Below, one piece after another: positions 56,649-63,598 of a DNA stretch of 64,000 nt (the first letter of the stretch is position 1; each line of letters begins with the position of its first letter). The notes beneath the pieces are model-generated. The model was not told the origin of the DNA, did not search any database, and was given only the letters and a program-made list of their open reading frames with translations. The stretch is from the NCBI GenBank assembly GCA_035607415.1, contig DATNAQ010000041.1, positions 62,001 through 126,000 on the forward strand, in the 5' to 3' direction. The stretch comes from JAQBQH01 sp035607415 (GTDB lineage: Bacteria > Myxococcota_A > Polyangia > Palsa-1104). The position numbers and the translations under genes are program-made.

Positions 56649-58017
56649 AGAACGCGGGCAGCACCACGAGCGCGGCTTCGGCGAACTCCTTGGCGCCGAT
56701 GACGACGGGGCGCAGGTCGCAATCGAGCGGAATGGCGAGCGCGTAGTACATCGCCAGGCAGATGATGAAGACGGCAAAGCCGCGCTCGGCGAAGCGCGGC
56801 AGCTGCGTCGCCAACGGCAAGAGCGGCAACAGGTACCAGCTCTGCAGGAACGCGTGCAGGCAGAGGTAGTAGACGAACAAGAGCGTCGCGGCCCAGGCGA
56901 GCGGCGCGCGCTCGTCGACGGCGCGGTCGCGCGCGGCGCGGAAGGCGCACCACAAGATCCAGACGCCGCCGGCGGCGCGGAAGACCAGGCCGATGATCCA
57001 CGACGGCGTGGGCCAGTGCACGACGTAGACGAGGAACGCGCGCGGCAGCCCCTCCCACGAGCGCGAGAACTGCGGGCTCGATTCGGCGGGATCGCCCAGG
57101 ATCGCGGTGAAGGCGTGCAGCGGCGGCCAGACGCGCGGCGCGATCACCAGCGCCGCCACGCCGGTGACGGCGGCGGCGATGCCGGCGGCGACGACGGTGC
57201 GCGCGCGCAGCCGCGCGGCAAACGGCTCGAGCGCGAGCCGTAACAGATCGAACGCGACGACGAGCGCCGCCGTCAGCTTGACGAAGAGCGCGGCCACGAG
57301 CGCGACCAGCCCGGCGCCTTCGCGGCGCGGCGTGCGCGCGAGCGCGAGCGCGAAGGCGGCGACGGCGAGCGCGATGAGCGCGTCGTTGTGCGGATTGACC
57401 GTGCCGTCGATGACGGCGACGGGCGCGAAGAGCAGGAGCGCGGCGGCGCGCGCACCGAACGCGCGCCCGGCGAGCGCCGCGGCGGCGACGAGGACGGCGA
57501 GGTTGAGCCCCTGAAACAGGCGCAGCTGCAGCGTCAGATCGTCGCCGCCGACGGTCGCGATCAGGCGGCAGATCTGATTGAACGCCGCGCCGTAGGGGCT
57601 GGTGCCGCCGCGCCACGCGTCGTTGGGCAGGATGGTCCAGAAGCGATCGGCGTGCGGCAGCACCAGCGACAGCGGCGTCGACGCCGCCGCGTGAAAGCGC
57701 GCCATCGAGCGGCCGATGGCGGCGTAGAACAGCGGATCGTTCGAGGCGAACGGCGGCGCCACCATCGCCACCGCGTGCACCAGCGCGCCGGCGAGGAGCG
57801 CGCGCCCGAGCGTCCACTCGACGCGCATCGCGCGCAGCCAGGCGAGCGACAGCAGCGCCACGCCGAGCACGTAGGCGAGCGCGAAGCCGGCCCCGGCACC
57901 GAGCGGCGCCGGCCACGAGCCGCACGTCGCCGCGTCGATGCGATAGCGGAACGCCGGCAGCCACAGCGCCACGGCACCGCCGAGCGCCAACGCGACGGCG
58001 CCACGCGCTCGAACCAT
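56578..58017 (-). CDS. Membrane glycosyltransferase, GT87/DUF2029-like
   Basis: 479-residue protein with about eleven membrane helices. ASNDPLFYAAIGRSM after the first helices gives the acidic 'ND' motif of GT-C enzymes in the first periplasmic loop. GGTSPYGAAFNQICR and VNPHNDALIALAVAAFAL follow, as in polyprenol-phosphate-mannose/arabinose-dependent transferases. It would add a sugar from a lipid carrier at the periplasmic face. ATG 58,017 is 5 nt from a TACAAT box. It overlaps the convergent CE4 gene by 71 bp. Confidence 0.82.
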   Translation of the reverse strand: MVRARGAVALALGGAVALWLPAFRYRIDAATCGSWPAPLGAGAGFALAYVLGVALLSLAWLRAMRVEWTLGRALLAGALVHAVAMVAPPFASNDPLFYAAIGRSMARFHAAASTPLSLVLPHADRFWTILPNDAWRGGTSPYGAAFNQICRLIATVGGDDLTLQLRLFQGLNLAVLVAAAALAGRAFGARAAALLLFAPVAVIDGTVNPHNDALIALAVAAFALALARTPRREGAGLVALVAALFVKLTAALVVAFDLLRLALEPFAARLRARTVVAAGIAAAVTGVAALVIAPRVWPPLHAFTAILGDPAESSPQFSRSWEGLPRAFLVYVVHWPTPSWIIGLVFRAAGGVWILWCAFRAARDRAVDERAPLAWAATLLFVYYLCLHAFLQSWYLLPLLPLATQLPRFAERGFAVFIICLAMYYALAIPLDCDLRPVVIGAKEFAEAALVVLPAFFTLLVGWRDAKARASGGTSPRAA

Positions 58018-58022
58018 GGGTC

Positions 58023-58028
58023 ATTGTA
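58023..58028 (-). promoter_or_regulatory. Putative -10 box for the GT87-like gene
   Basis: Minus-strand TACAAT, 5 nt before ATG 58,017. Leaderless start predicted. Confidence 0.5.
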
Positions 58029-58075
58029 AACACCGACGGCACAACCGCAAGCCGTGCGATCGGTCCGCGCGCGCG

Positions 58076-58081
58076 TAGTCC
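58076..58081 (+). promoter_or_regulatory. Putative -10 box for the Mla operon
   Basis: TAGTCC, exactly 6 nt before ATG 58,088. A weak hexamer match, but the spacing is that of a leaderless gene. Confidence 0.35.
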
Positions 58082-58087
58082 CAGGGT

Positions 58088-58648
58088 ATGAGGATCTGGA
58101 TCGCGCTCGCGTGCGTCGCCGCCGCCGCCGTGGCCGGCTGCGCGCACACGCCGCGCGGTCGCATCGAGGAGCAGGCCAGCGGCGGCAACAAGATCTGCGC
58201 CGGCAAGGTCTGCTACAAGGTCGGCGCGCTGCCCGACGGCTGGCGTCTCGTGCACCAGGAGGGCGCGGCCGTCGGGTTCTTCAGCGAGGCCGTCGGCGGC
58301 GTCATCGAGGCCAACGCCACCTGCCGCGACGACGCCGACGCCGCGCCGCTCAAGGCGCTCACGCGGCAGCTGCTCATCGGCTACACCGAGCGCGCCATCG
58401 AGAAGCAGGAGGTCGTGCCGCTCGACGCGCGCGAGGCGCTGCGCACGCGCGTGAACGCCAAGCTCGACGGCGTGCCGATGACGCTCGAGCTCTACGTCAT
58501 GAAGCGCGACGGCTGCATCTTCGACCTGTCGTACGCCGCGCCGCCCGACAACTTCGGGCGCGGCAGCGCCGCGTTCACCGAGTTCGTCGACGGCTTCGGC
58601 GACGCGCGCTCGCCCGGCGCGGCGCAGGCCTCGCGCGGAGGCCGGTGA
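58088..58648 (+). CDS. Lipoprotein at head of the Mla operon
   Basis: 186-residue lipoprotein: signal peptide and lipobox VAGC (Cys18), then CAGKVCYKVGALPDGWRLVHQEGAAVGFFSE and a domain with DLSYAAPPDNF near the end. No family name recognised, but similar small lipoproteins accompany MCE-type lipid transport operons. Position directly before mlaE (TGATG overlap) suggests an outer-membrane or periplasmic partner of the transporter, filling the role of MlaA/MlaC, neither of which is seen here. Confidence 0.7.
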   Translation: MRIWIALACVAAAAVAGCAHTPRGRIEEQASGGNKICAGKVCYKVGALPDGWRLVHQEGAAVGFFSEAVGGVIEANATCRDDADAAPLKALTRQLLIGYTERAIEKQEVVPLDAREALRTRVNAKLDGVPMTLELYVMKRDGCIFDLSYAAPPDNFGRGSAAFTEFVDGFGDARSPGAAQASRGGR

Positions 58649-59439
58649 TGGCGACGGCGGCCCTGCGCGCGGCGGGATGGATCGGGCGGCGCTTCGAGGA
58701 CCTCGTGCTCGCGCGTGTCGGCGCGCTGACGCTGCTGCTCGGCCGCACCGCGCGCACCATCGGCCGGCGGCGCGTGCGCGTGCGCGACGTCGCCTACCAG
58801 ATCCAGGCGGTGGGCGTGCAGTCGCTCGCGCTCGTGGTCACGATGGCGGTGTTCGCCGGCATGGTGCTCGCGTTCCAGTTCGGCTACGGGCTCGAGCGCT
58901 TCGGCGCCAAGCTGTACATCGGACAGACGACGGTGACGGCGCTCGTGCGCGAGCTCGGGCCGATCATGACCGCGCTCGTCGCTGGCGGGCGCATCGGCGC
59001 GGGCATCGCCGCCGAGCTCGGCGGCATGGCGGTGACCGAGCAGCTCGACGCGGTGCGCGCGCTCGGCGCCGATCCGATCCAGCGGCTGATCGCGCCGCGC
59101 ATCCTCGCCGTCACCATCGCGCTGCCGCTGCTCACCGTCGTGGCCGACGCCGTCGGCACCGCCGGTGGGCTCGTCGTCGGCTGGCTGCAGTACGGCGTGC
59201 CGCCGCGGCTGTTCGTCAGCGGCGTCGAGAGCTTCGTGACCATCAACGACTTCGGGTCGGGCCTGATCAAGTCGGTCGTGTTCGGCGCCATCGTCGGCGT
59301 GATCGCGTCGGCCGAGGGCGTCCGCGCCGAGGGCGGCAGTGAAGGCGTCGGGCGCGTGACGACGCGCGCGGTGGTCGCCTCGGCGCTGGCGGTGCTCGGC
59401 GCCGACTTCCTGCTCACGAAAGTGATGCTGACGTTCTGA
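58648..59439 (+). CDS. mlaE: MlaE-type ABC transporter permease
   Basis: 263-residue permease. About five hydrophobic segments, with the family signature VRELGPIMTALVAGGRIGAGIAAELGGM (about 104-131) and VTEQLDAVRALGADPIQRLIAPRILA. The N-terminal amphipathic segment is typical. Forms the membrane core of an intermembrane phospholipid transport complex. Start ATG 58,648 shares a base with the lipoprotein stop; its own stop shares a base with the ATPase start. Confidence 0.93.
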   Translation: MATAALRAAGWIGRRFEDLVLARVGALTLLLGRTARTIGRRRVRVRDVAYQIQAVGVQSLALVVTMAVFAGMVLAFQFGYGLERFGAKLYIGQTTVTALVRELGPIMTALVAGGRIGAGIAAELGGMAVTEQLDAVRALGADPIQRLIAPRILAVTIALPLLTVVADAVGTAGGLVVGWLQYGVPPRLFVSGVESFVTINDFGSGLIKSVVFGAIVGVIASAEGVRAEGGSEGVGRVTTRAVVASALAVLGADFLLTKVMLTF

Positions 59440-60191
59440 TGGAAACCGCGATCGTCATCTCCGGTGTGCGCAAGGCCTTCGGCGAGAAGGTCATCTACGA
59501 CGGCCTCGACCTCGAGGTGCGGCGCGGCGAGACGCTCACCGTCGTCGGGCCGTCGGGCTCGGGCAAGAGCGTGCTGCTCAAGCTGATCATCGGGCTGCAT
59601 CAGCCCGACGCGGGGCGCATCGTCGTCGGCGGGCTGGAGGTCACCAAGCTCGACGAGCTGCAGCTGCGCGAGGTGCGGCGCAAGGCGGCGATGCTGTTTC
59701 AGGGCGCGGCGCTGTTCGACTCGATGCCGGTCGGCGACAACGTCGCCTACGGTCTGCACGAGCACTTCGACTGGCCCGCCGACAAGGTGCGCGCGCGCGT
59801 CGCCGAGTGCCTGGAGTGGGTGGGCCTGCCGGGGATCGAGGCGATGCGGCCCGCCGATCTGTCGGGCGGCATGAAGAAGCGCGTCGGGCTGGCGCGCGCG
59901 CTCGCGCCCGGGCCGGAGATCATCTTGTACGACGAGCCGACGACGGGGCTCGATCCGACGAACACGCGGCGCATCAACGAGCTGATCCTGTCGTTGCAGG
60001 AGCGGCTCGGCGTCACGTCGATCGTCATCACGCACGACATCGCCTCGGCGCTGGCGGTGTCCGATCGCTTGGCGCTGGTGCGCGACAAGAAGATCGCCCT
60101 CGTCGTCGACGAGGCGGTGGCGGAGTCGTCGCCGCCCGAGGCGCTCGCGCGGTTCATGCAAGGCGAGGAAGCAGATGAACGGAGAGCGTAG
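59439..60191 (+). CDS. mlaF: MlaF-type ABC transporter ATPase
   Basis: 250-residue ABC ATPase. Walker A GPSGSGKS (about 37-44), Q-loop LFQGAALFDSM, signature DLSGGMKKRVGLARAL, Walker B IILYDEPTTGLDP, and switch His in ITHDIAS. The Phe-Asp-Ser-Met after the Q-loop is characteristic of the MlaF/Ttg2A group. Powers lipid movement through MlaE and MlaD. Overlaps mlaD by 17 bp. Confidence 0.95.
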   Translation: METAIVISGVRKAFGEKVIYDGLDLEVRRGETLTVVGPSGSGKSVLLKLIIGLHQPDAGRIVVGGLEVTKLDELQLREVRRKAAMLFQGAALFDSMPVGDNVAYGLHEHFDWPADKVRARVAECLEWVGLPGIEAMRPADLSGGMKKRVGLARALAPGPEIILYDEPTTGLDPTNTRRINELILSLQERLGVTSIVITHDIASALAVSDRLALVRDKKIALVVDEAVAESSPPEALARFMQGEEADERRA

Positions 60192-61287
60192 GCTCGAGAT
60201 CAAGGTCGGCCTCTTTCTCGTCGGCACGCTGGTGCTCGGCGTGATCGGGGTCTTGCTCCTCGGCAAGTCGCGTCACGTGTTCGAGCAGCGCGTGGTGCTG
60301 CACGCGACCTTTGCCGACGTGGCCGGCCTGTCGCAGGGCGCGCCGGTGCGGGTGTCGGGCGTCAACGTGGGCACGGTCTCGAAGATCATGTTCGTGCGCA
60401 CCGAGCCGCGGCCGCTCATTCGCGTCGATCTGCAGGTGACACAGCAGGCGCTCGGCCTCGTGCGCAGCGACTCGGTGGCGCGCATCTCGGGGCAGGGCCT
60501 GCTCGGCGACAAGATCATCGAGGTGAGCGCGGGCTCGCTGTCGGCCAAGCCGGTGGGCAACGGCGGCGCCGTGCGCACCGCGCCGGCGCCCGATCTCGAC
60601 AAGATGCTGCAGCAGGCGGCGGCCACGATCGACGACGCCAAGCGCGTGGCCGATCGCGCGGCGTCGGCGGTGGAGGAGATCGCCGATCCGAAGACGATCG
60701 CGTCGATCCGCGACAGCGTCACGCACATCCACGCGCTCCTGCACCAGGCGGAGAAGGGCAAGGGGCTGGCGCACGCGCTGTTCTACGATCCGCGCACCGC
60801 CAATCAGCTCAACCTGCTCGAGACGCGCCTGGTGAACCTGACCGATCACGTCGATCGCGGCGTGCAGCGGCTCGACGGCATCCTCGCCGCCACCGACGAC
60901 GACGGCAAGCATCTCATCAACAACGTCTCGCGCGCGGCGCGCAGCGTGGGGCGCACGGCGGATCAGATCGATCAGTCGCAGCTGGTGGCGAACCTGTCGC
61001 GCGCGTCGGGCGATCTGGCGGCGATGACCGCGTACATGAAGGCGGGGCAGGGGACGCTCGGCGCGCTCGTGGTGGATCCGACGGTGTACGAGCAGCTGGT
61101 GCAGGTGCTCGGCGGCGTGGGGCGCTCGCGCATCCTGCGCGCGCTGGTGCGCTACGCCATCTCGCGCGACGAGGAGCATGGCGCGGGGCGCGTCGTCGAC
61201 GAGAAGAACGTGCCGGAAATCAAACCGCCGCCGTCGGCGCCGCCGGGCAACACGGCCAAACGGGCGCATCACTCGGCGAAGCGCTAA
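60175..61287 (+). CDS. mlaD: MCE-domain protein of the Mla system
   Basis: 370-residue protein anchored by one N-terminal helix (about 10-30, VGLFLVGTLVLGVIGVLLLG). The MCE domain (about 38-118) begins VVLHATFADVAGLSQGAPVRVSGVNVG, with SVARISGQGLLGDKIIEV at its end. A helical tail (about 140-330) of amphipathic heptads and a Lys/Pro-rich C-terminus follow, longer than in E. coli MlaD. It makes the periplasmic ring that channels lipids. Last of the coupled mlaEFD set. Confidence 0.92.
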   Translation: MNGERRLEIKVGLFLVGTLVLGVIGVLLLGKSRHVFEQRVVLHATFADVAGLSQGAPVRVSGVNVGTVSKIMFVRTEPRPLIRVDLQVTQQALGLVRSDSVARISGQGLLGDKIIEVSAGSLSAKPVGNGGAVRTAPAPDLDKMLQQAAATIDDAKRVADRAASAVEEIADPKTIASIRDSVTHIHALLHQAEKGKGLAHALFYDPRTANQLNLLETRLVNLTDHVDRGVQRLDGILAATDDDGKHLINNVSRAARSVGRTADQIDQSQLVANLSRASGDLAAMTAYMKAGQGTLGALVVDPTVYEQLVQVLGGVGRSRILRALVRYAISRDEEHGAGRVVDEKNVPEIKPPPSAPPGNTAKRAHHSAKR

Positions 61288-61290
61288 GCT
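61285..61290 (+). promoter_or_regulatory. Putative -10 box for the thioredoxin-like gene
   Basis: TAAGCT, exactly 6 nt before GTG 61,297 and overlapping the mlaD stop codon. Leaderless start predicted. Confidence 0.45.
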
Positions 61291-61296
61291 CTCGGG

Positions 61297-61746
61297 GTGC
61301 GCTGCGCTGCGCTGTTGATCCTCTTGTCGGGCTCGATCGCGTACGCCGATCCGATCATCGGCGAGCGTGCGCCGCCGCTGCCGGAGGTGGAGCTCGGCAA
61401 GGACGTCGTGATCGTCGACTTCTTCGCCACCTGGTGCGGGCCGTGCCACGAGGCGATGGCGGCGCTGTCGGACATCGCGGCGCGGCGCAAGGTCGAGCTC
61501 GTCGTCGTCGACGTGGGCGAGCCGAAGGAGCGCGTCGACGCCTGGTTCGCGGCCAATCCGTTGCCGGCGGGCGCGCGCGTGGTGCTCGATCCGCGCGCCG
61601 AGGCGTCGCATCGCTGGGGGCAACATCGGTTTCCGACGACGTTCGTGGTCGGCGGCGGGACGATCCGCCACATCAATCGCGGGTTCGGCCCCGGCTACGC
61701 GCGGCGCCTCGACGATTGGGTCGCGACGGAGCTGGCGCGGCGATAG
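61297..61746 (+). CDS. Exported thioredoxin-like protein
   Basis: 149-residue TlpA/ResA-like protein. Signal peptide about 1-17 (ends IAYA-D), then a thioredoxin fold with VIVDFFATWCGPCHEAMAAL (Cys47-Gly-Pro-Cys50) and the cis-Pro in HRFPTTFVV. Periplasmic reductant or isomerase. The GTG start is exactly 6 nt from TAAGCT, so it may be expressed apart from the Mla genes. Small for the family but complete. Confidence 0.87.
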   Translation: MRCAALLILLSGSIAYADPIIGERAPPLPEVELGKDVVIVDFFATWCGPCHEAMAALSDIAARRKVELVVVDVGEPKERVDAWFAANPLPAGARVVLDPRAEASHRWGQHRFPTTFVVGGGTIRHINRGFGPGYARRLDDWVATELARR

Positions 61747-61752
61747 CCTTCG

Positions 61753-61930
61753 GAGCTGGCGCGGCGACAGGCGCCGGGTGCGACGCCGAGGACGCGCTTG
61801 AACGCCTTGTTGAACGCGGCGTCCGACTCGTAGCCGACGCGGGCCGCGCCATCGGGCTCTCGCCGACGACGCGCATGAAGCGCTCGGCGAAGGCGAAGGC
61901 GCTGCGCGACATGCCGACCCGGAGCGGCGG
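61753..61930 (-). pseudogene. Remnant of an AraC-family transcription regulator
   Basis: On the minus strand, one frame encodes VGMSRSAF, then AERFMRVVGESPM, the first half of an AraC DNA-binding domain. A second frame then encodes ARVGYESDAAFNKAFKRVLG-V-P-type sequence, the second half. The segment that normally joins them (YLTRWRM...) is missing, and the frame changes between the halves. There is no upstream cupin domain in frame. The gene is therefore decayed. The rest of the 61,747-62,060 gap shows no other gene. Confidence 0.7.
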
Positions 61931-62060
61931 TGCGGCGCGCTTCGTAGCGGGCGCGAACGACGGCGCCGATCGGTCAGAGCCCGAGACGGCGGCGGCGCAA
62001 GAGCCAGAAGGCGACGAGGAGCAGGGCAAGCGGCGTGAGGTCGCCGTCGCTGCTGAAGCG

Positions 62061-62342
62061 TCAGCGGAAGGCGGCGGCGAGCTTCTCCATCATCGCGCGC
62101 GCGGCCTCGTCGGCGTTGCCGAACGCGACCACGGCGACGCCCGCGGGCCCGACACGCTTGAGCGCGAAGGTGCCCGCCGGCGTCTTGACGCGCACGTCGA
62201 CCCAGCGCGCCGGCGCCGCTGCTCCCGGCATCACCAGCGCACCGTCGATCATGACGATGCTCGCCGGCGTGCCCGCGGTGGCGAGCCGCGCCAGCGCCTC
62301 GCCCAGCTCGCCCGCTTCGTCGACGACGACTTCGAGCCCCAT
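62061..62342 (-). CDS. Small protein of unknown function
   Basis: 93-residue cytosolic protein (MGLEVVVDEAGELGEALARL..., AGTFALKRVGPAGVAVVAFGNADEAARAMMEKLAAAF). The Val/Asp-rich strands and one long amphipathic helix suggest a small alpha/beta fold. No family recognised. The start is two bases after the dehydrogenase stop, so they are co-transcribed. Confidence 0.55.
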   Translation of the reverse strand: MGLEVVVDEAGELGEALARLATAGTPASIVMIDGALVMPGAAAPARWVDVRVKTPAGTFALKRVGPAGVAVVAFGNADEAARAMMEKLAAAFR

Positions 62343-62344
62343 GG

Positions 62345-63112
62345 TTACTTCGGCGGCATGCGCAGCGCGCCGTCGAGCCGGATGACCTCGCCGTTCAAGT
62401 AGCCGTTGGCCACGATGTGCTCGACGAGCTTGGCGTAGTCGTCCGGCGTCCCGAGCCGCTTGGGGAACGGAATGCCCGCCGCCAGCGCCTGGCGCGCCGC
62501 CTCGGGCAGCATCGCCAGCATCGGCGTGTCCATCGTGCCCGGCGCGATGGTCATGACGCGGATGCCGACCGCCGACAGATCGCGCGCCACCGGCAGCGTC
62601 AACCCGACGACGCCCGCCTTCGACGCCGCGTAGGCCGCCTGGCCGATCTGCCCGTCGAACGCCGCCACCGACGCGGTGTTGACGATGACGCCGCGCTCGC
62701 CGTCGTCGCCGGGCGCGTTCTTCGACATCGCCGCCGCCACGAGGCGCAGCACGTTGAAGGTGCCGACGAGGTTGATGCCGATGACCGTCTTGAACAGCTC
62801 GAGGTCGTGCGCCTGTCCTTCTTTGTTCAGCGTGCGCGCCGCCCAGCCGACGCCGGCGCAGCTCACCGCCACGCGCAGCGTGCCGAGGCCCGTCGCCGCT
62901 TCGATCGCCTTGCCCACTTCGTCGGGCGAGGTCACGTCGGTCTTGACGAAACGCGCCTTGCCTTCGAGCGCCTGCTCCAGCGCCGGACCGCGCTTCTCGT
63001 CACGATCGACGATGATCACGCGCGCCCCGCCGGCCACGAGCCGCCGCACCGTCGCTTCGCCGAGCCCCGAGGCTCCGCCGGTCACCAGCGCTACCGCTCC
63101 ATCGAGCTTCAT
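62345..63112 (-). CDS. Short-chain dehydrogenase (3-hydroxyacyl-CoA dehydrogenase type 2-like)
   Basis: 255-residue SDR. Cofactor motif TGGASGLG (residues 11-18), acidic Asp after the second strand (IIVDRD, NAD-preferring), SCAGVGWA as the NNAG equivalent, active-site NTASVAAFDGQIGQAAYAASKAG with Ser, Tyr and Lys. APGTMDTPML and PKRLGTPDDYAKLVEHI are typical of the HSD10/fatty acid beta-oxidation branch. GGAGG about 9 nt before ATG. Probably oxidises 3-hydroxyacyl-CoA or a related alcohol. Confidence 0.9.
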   Translation of the reverse strand: MKLDGAVALVTGGASGLGEATVRRLVAGGARVIIVDRDEKRGPALEQALEGKARFVKTDVTSPDEVGKAIEAATGLGTLRVAVSCAGVGWAARTLNKEGQAHDLELFKTVIGINLVGTFNVLRLVAAAMSKNAPGDDGERGVIVNTASVAAFDGQIGQAAYAASKAGVVGLTLPVARDLSAVGIRVMTIAPGTMDTPMLAMLPEAARQALAAGIPFPKRLGTPDDYAKLVEHIVANGYLNGEVIRLDGALRMPPK

Positions 63113-63259
63113 GTTCGTGTCCTCCAGCTGTCGCGCATGCATACCACACCGCTTGACACACTGGTGTCTGCCCTCCCCGAAGGGCGCGGGGGCGATCGCG
63201 CCAGGCCCGCGAGATCGCACGTGCTCAGCGACGGCATCGGGCTTGCCTTGAGCGCGGCC

Positions 63260-63598
63260 ATGCTGCGCACCCTCGTGCTCGCGCTCGCCTGCGTCCTCGT
63301 CGCCGCACCGGCGGCCCAGGCCAAGAAGCGGAAGGCCCACGCGCACGTGGCCAAGCGCGCCAAGAAGGCCAAGCGTTCGCCCAAGGCGTTCGCGCGCGTG
63401 CAGCCGGCGCCGCCGCCCACGCGCGTCGCCGCGGCCGAGCAGCACCCGGCGCCGCCGCCCGTCGAGCATCCTGCGCCGGCGGTCGAGCATGCGGCGCCCG
63501 AAGCCACGCCCGCGCCGTCGCCGCCCGTCGAGCACGGACCGATGGGGCCGCAGGCCACCGACGACGAAGTGCCCGGCTCGAAGATGAAGAAGCGCTAG
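63260..63598 (+). CDS. Exported Lys/Ala/Pro-rich protein
   Basis: 112-residue protein: signal peptide about 1-22 (LVLALACVLVAAPAAQA), then a very basic stretch (KKRKAHAHVAKRAKKAKRSPKAF) like a histone-H1 tail, then Pro/Glu/His repeats of PVEHPAPAVEHAAPEA type, and a KMKKR end. ATG 63,260 is chosen because the signal peptide begins there. Low complexity prevents family assignment; it could bind DNA, polysaccharide or the wall. Its stop shares CTAG with the convergent ferritin-like gene. Confidence 0.6.
   Translation: MLRTLVLALACVLVAAPAAQAKKRKAHAHVAKRAKKAKRSPKAFARVQPAPPPTRVAAAEQHPAPPPVEHPAPAVEHAAPEATPAPSPPVEHGPMGPQATDDEVPGSKMKKR

Noticed and set aside
63153..63158. TTGACA as -35 of a promoter for the Lys-rich secreted protein
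   Set aside because: No -10-like hexamer is found at 16-19 bp spacing, and the coding start is 100 bp further on.
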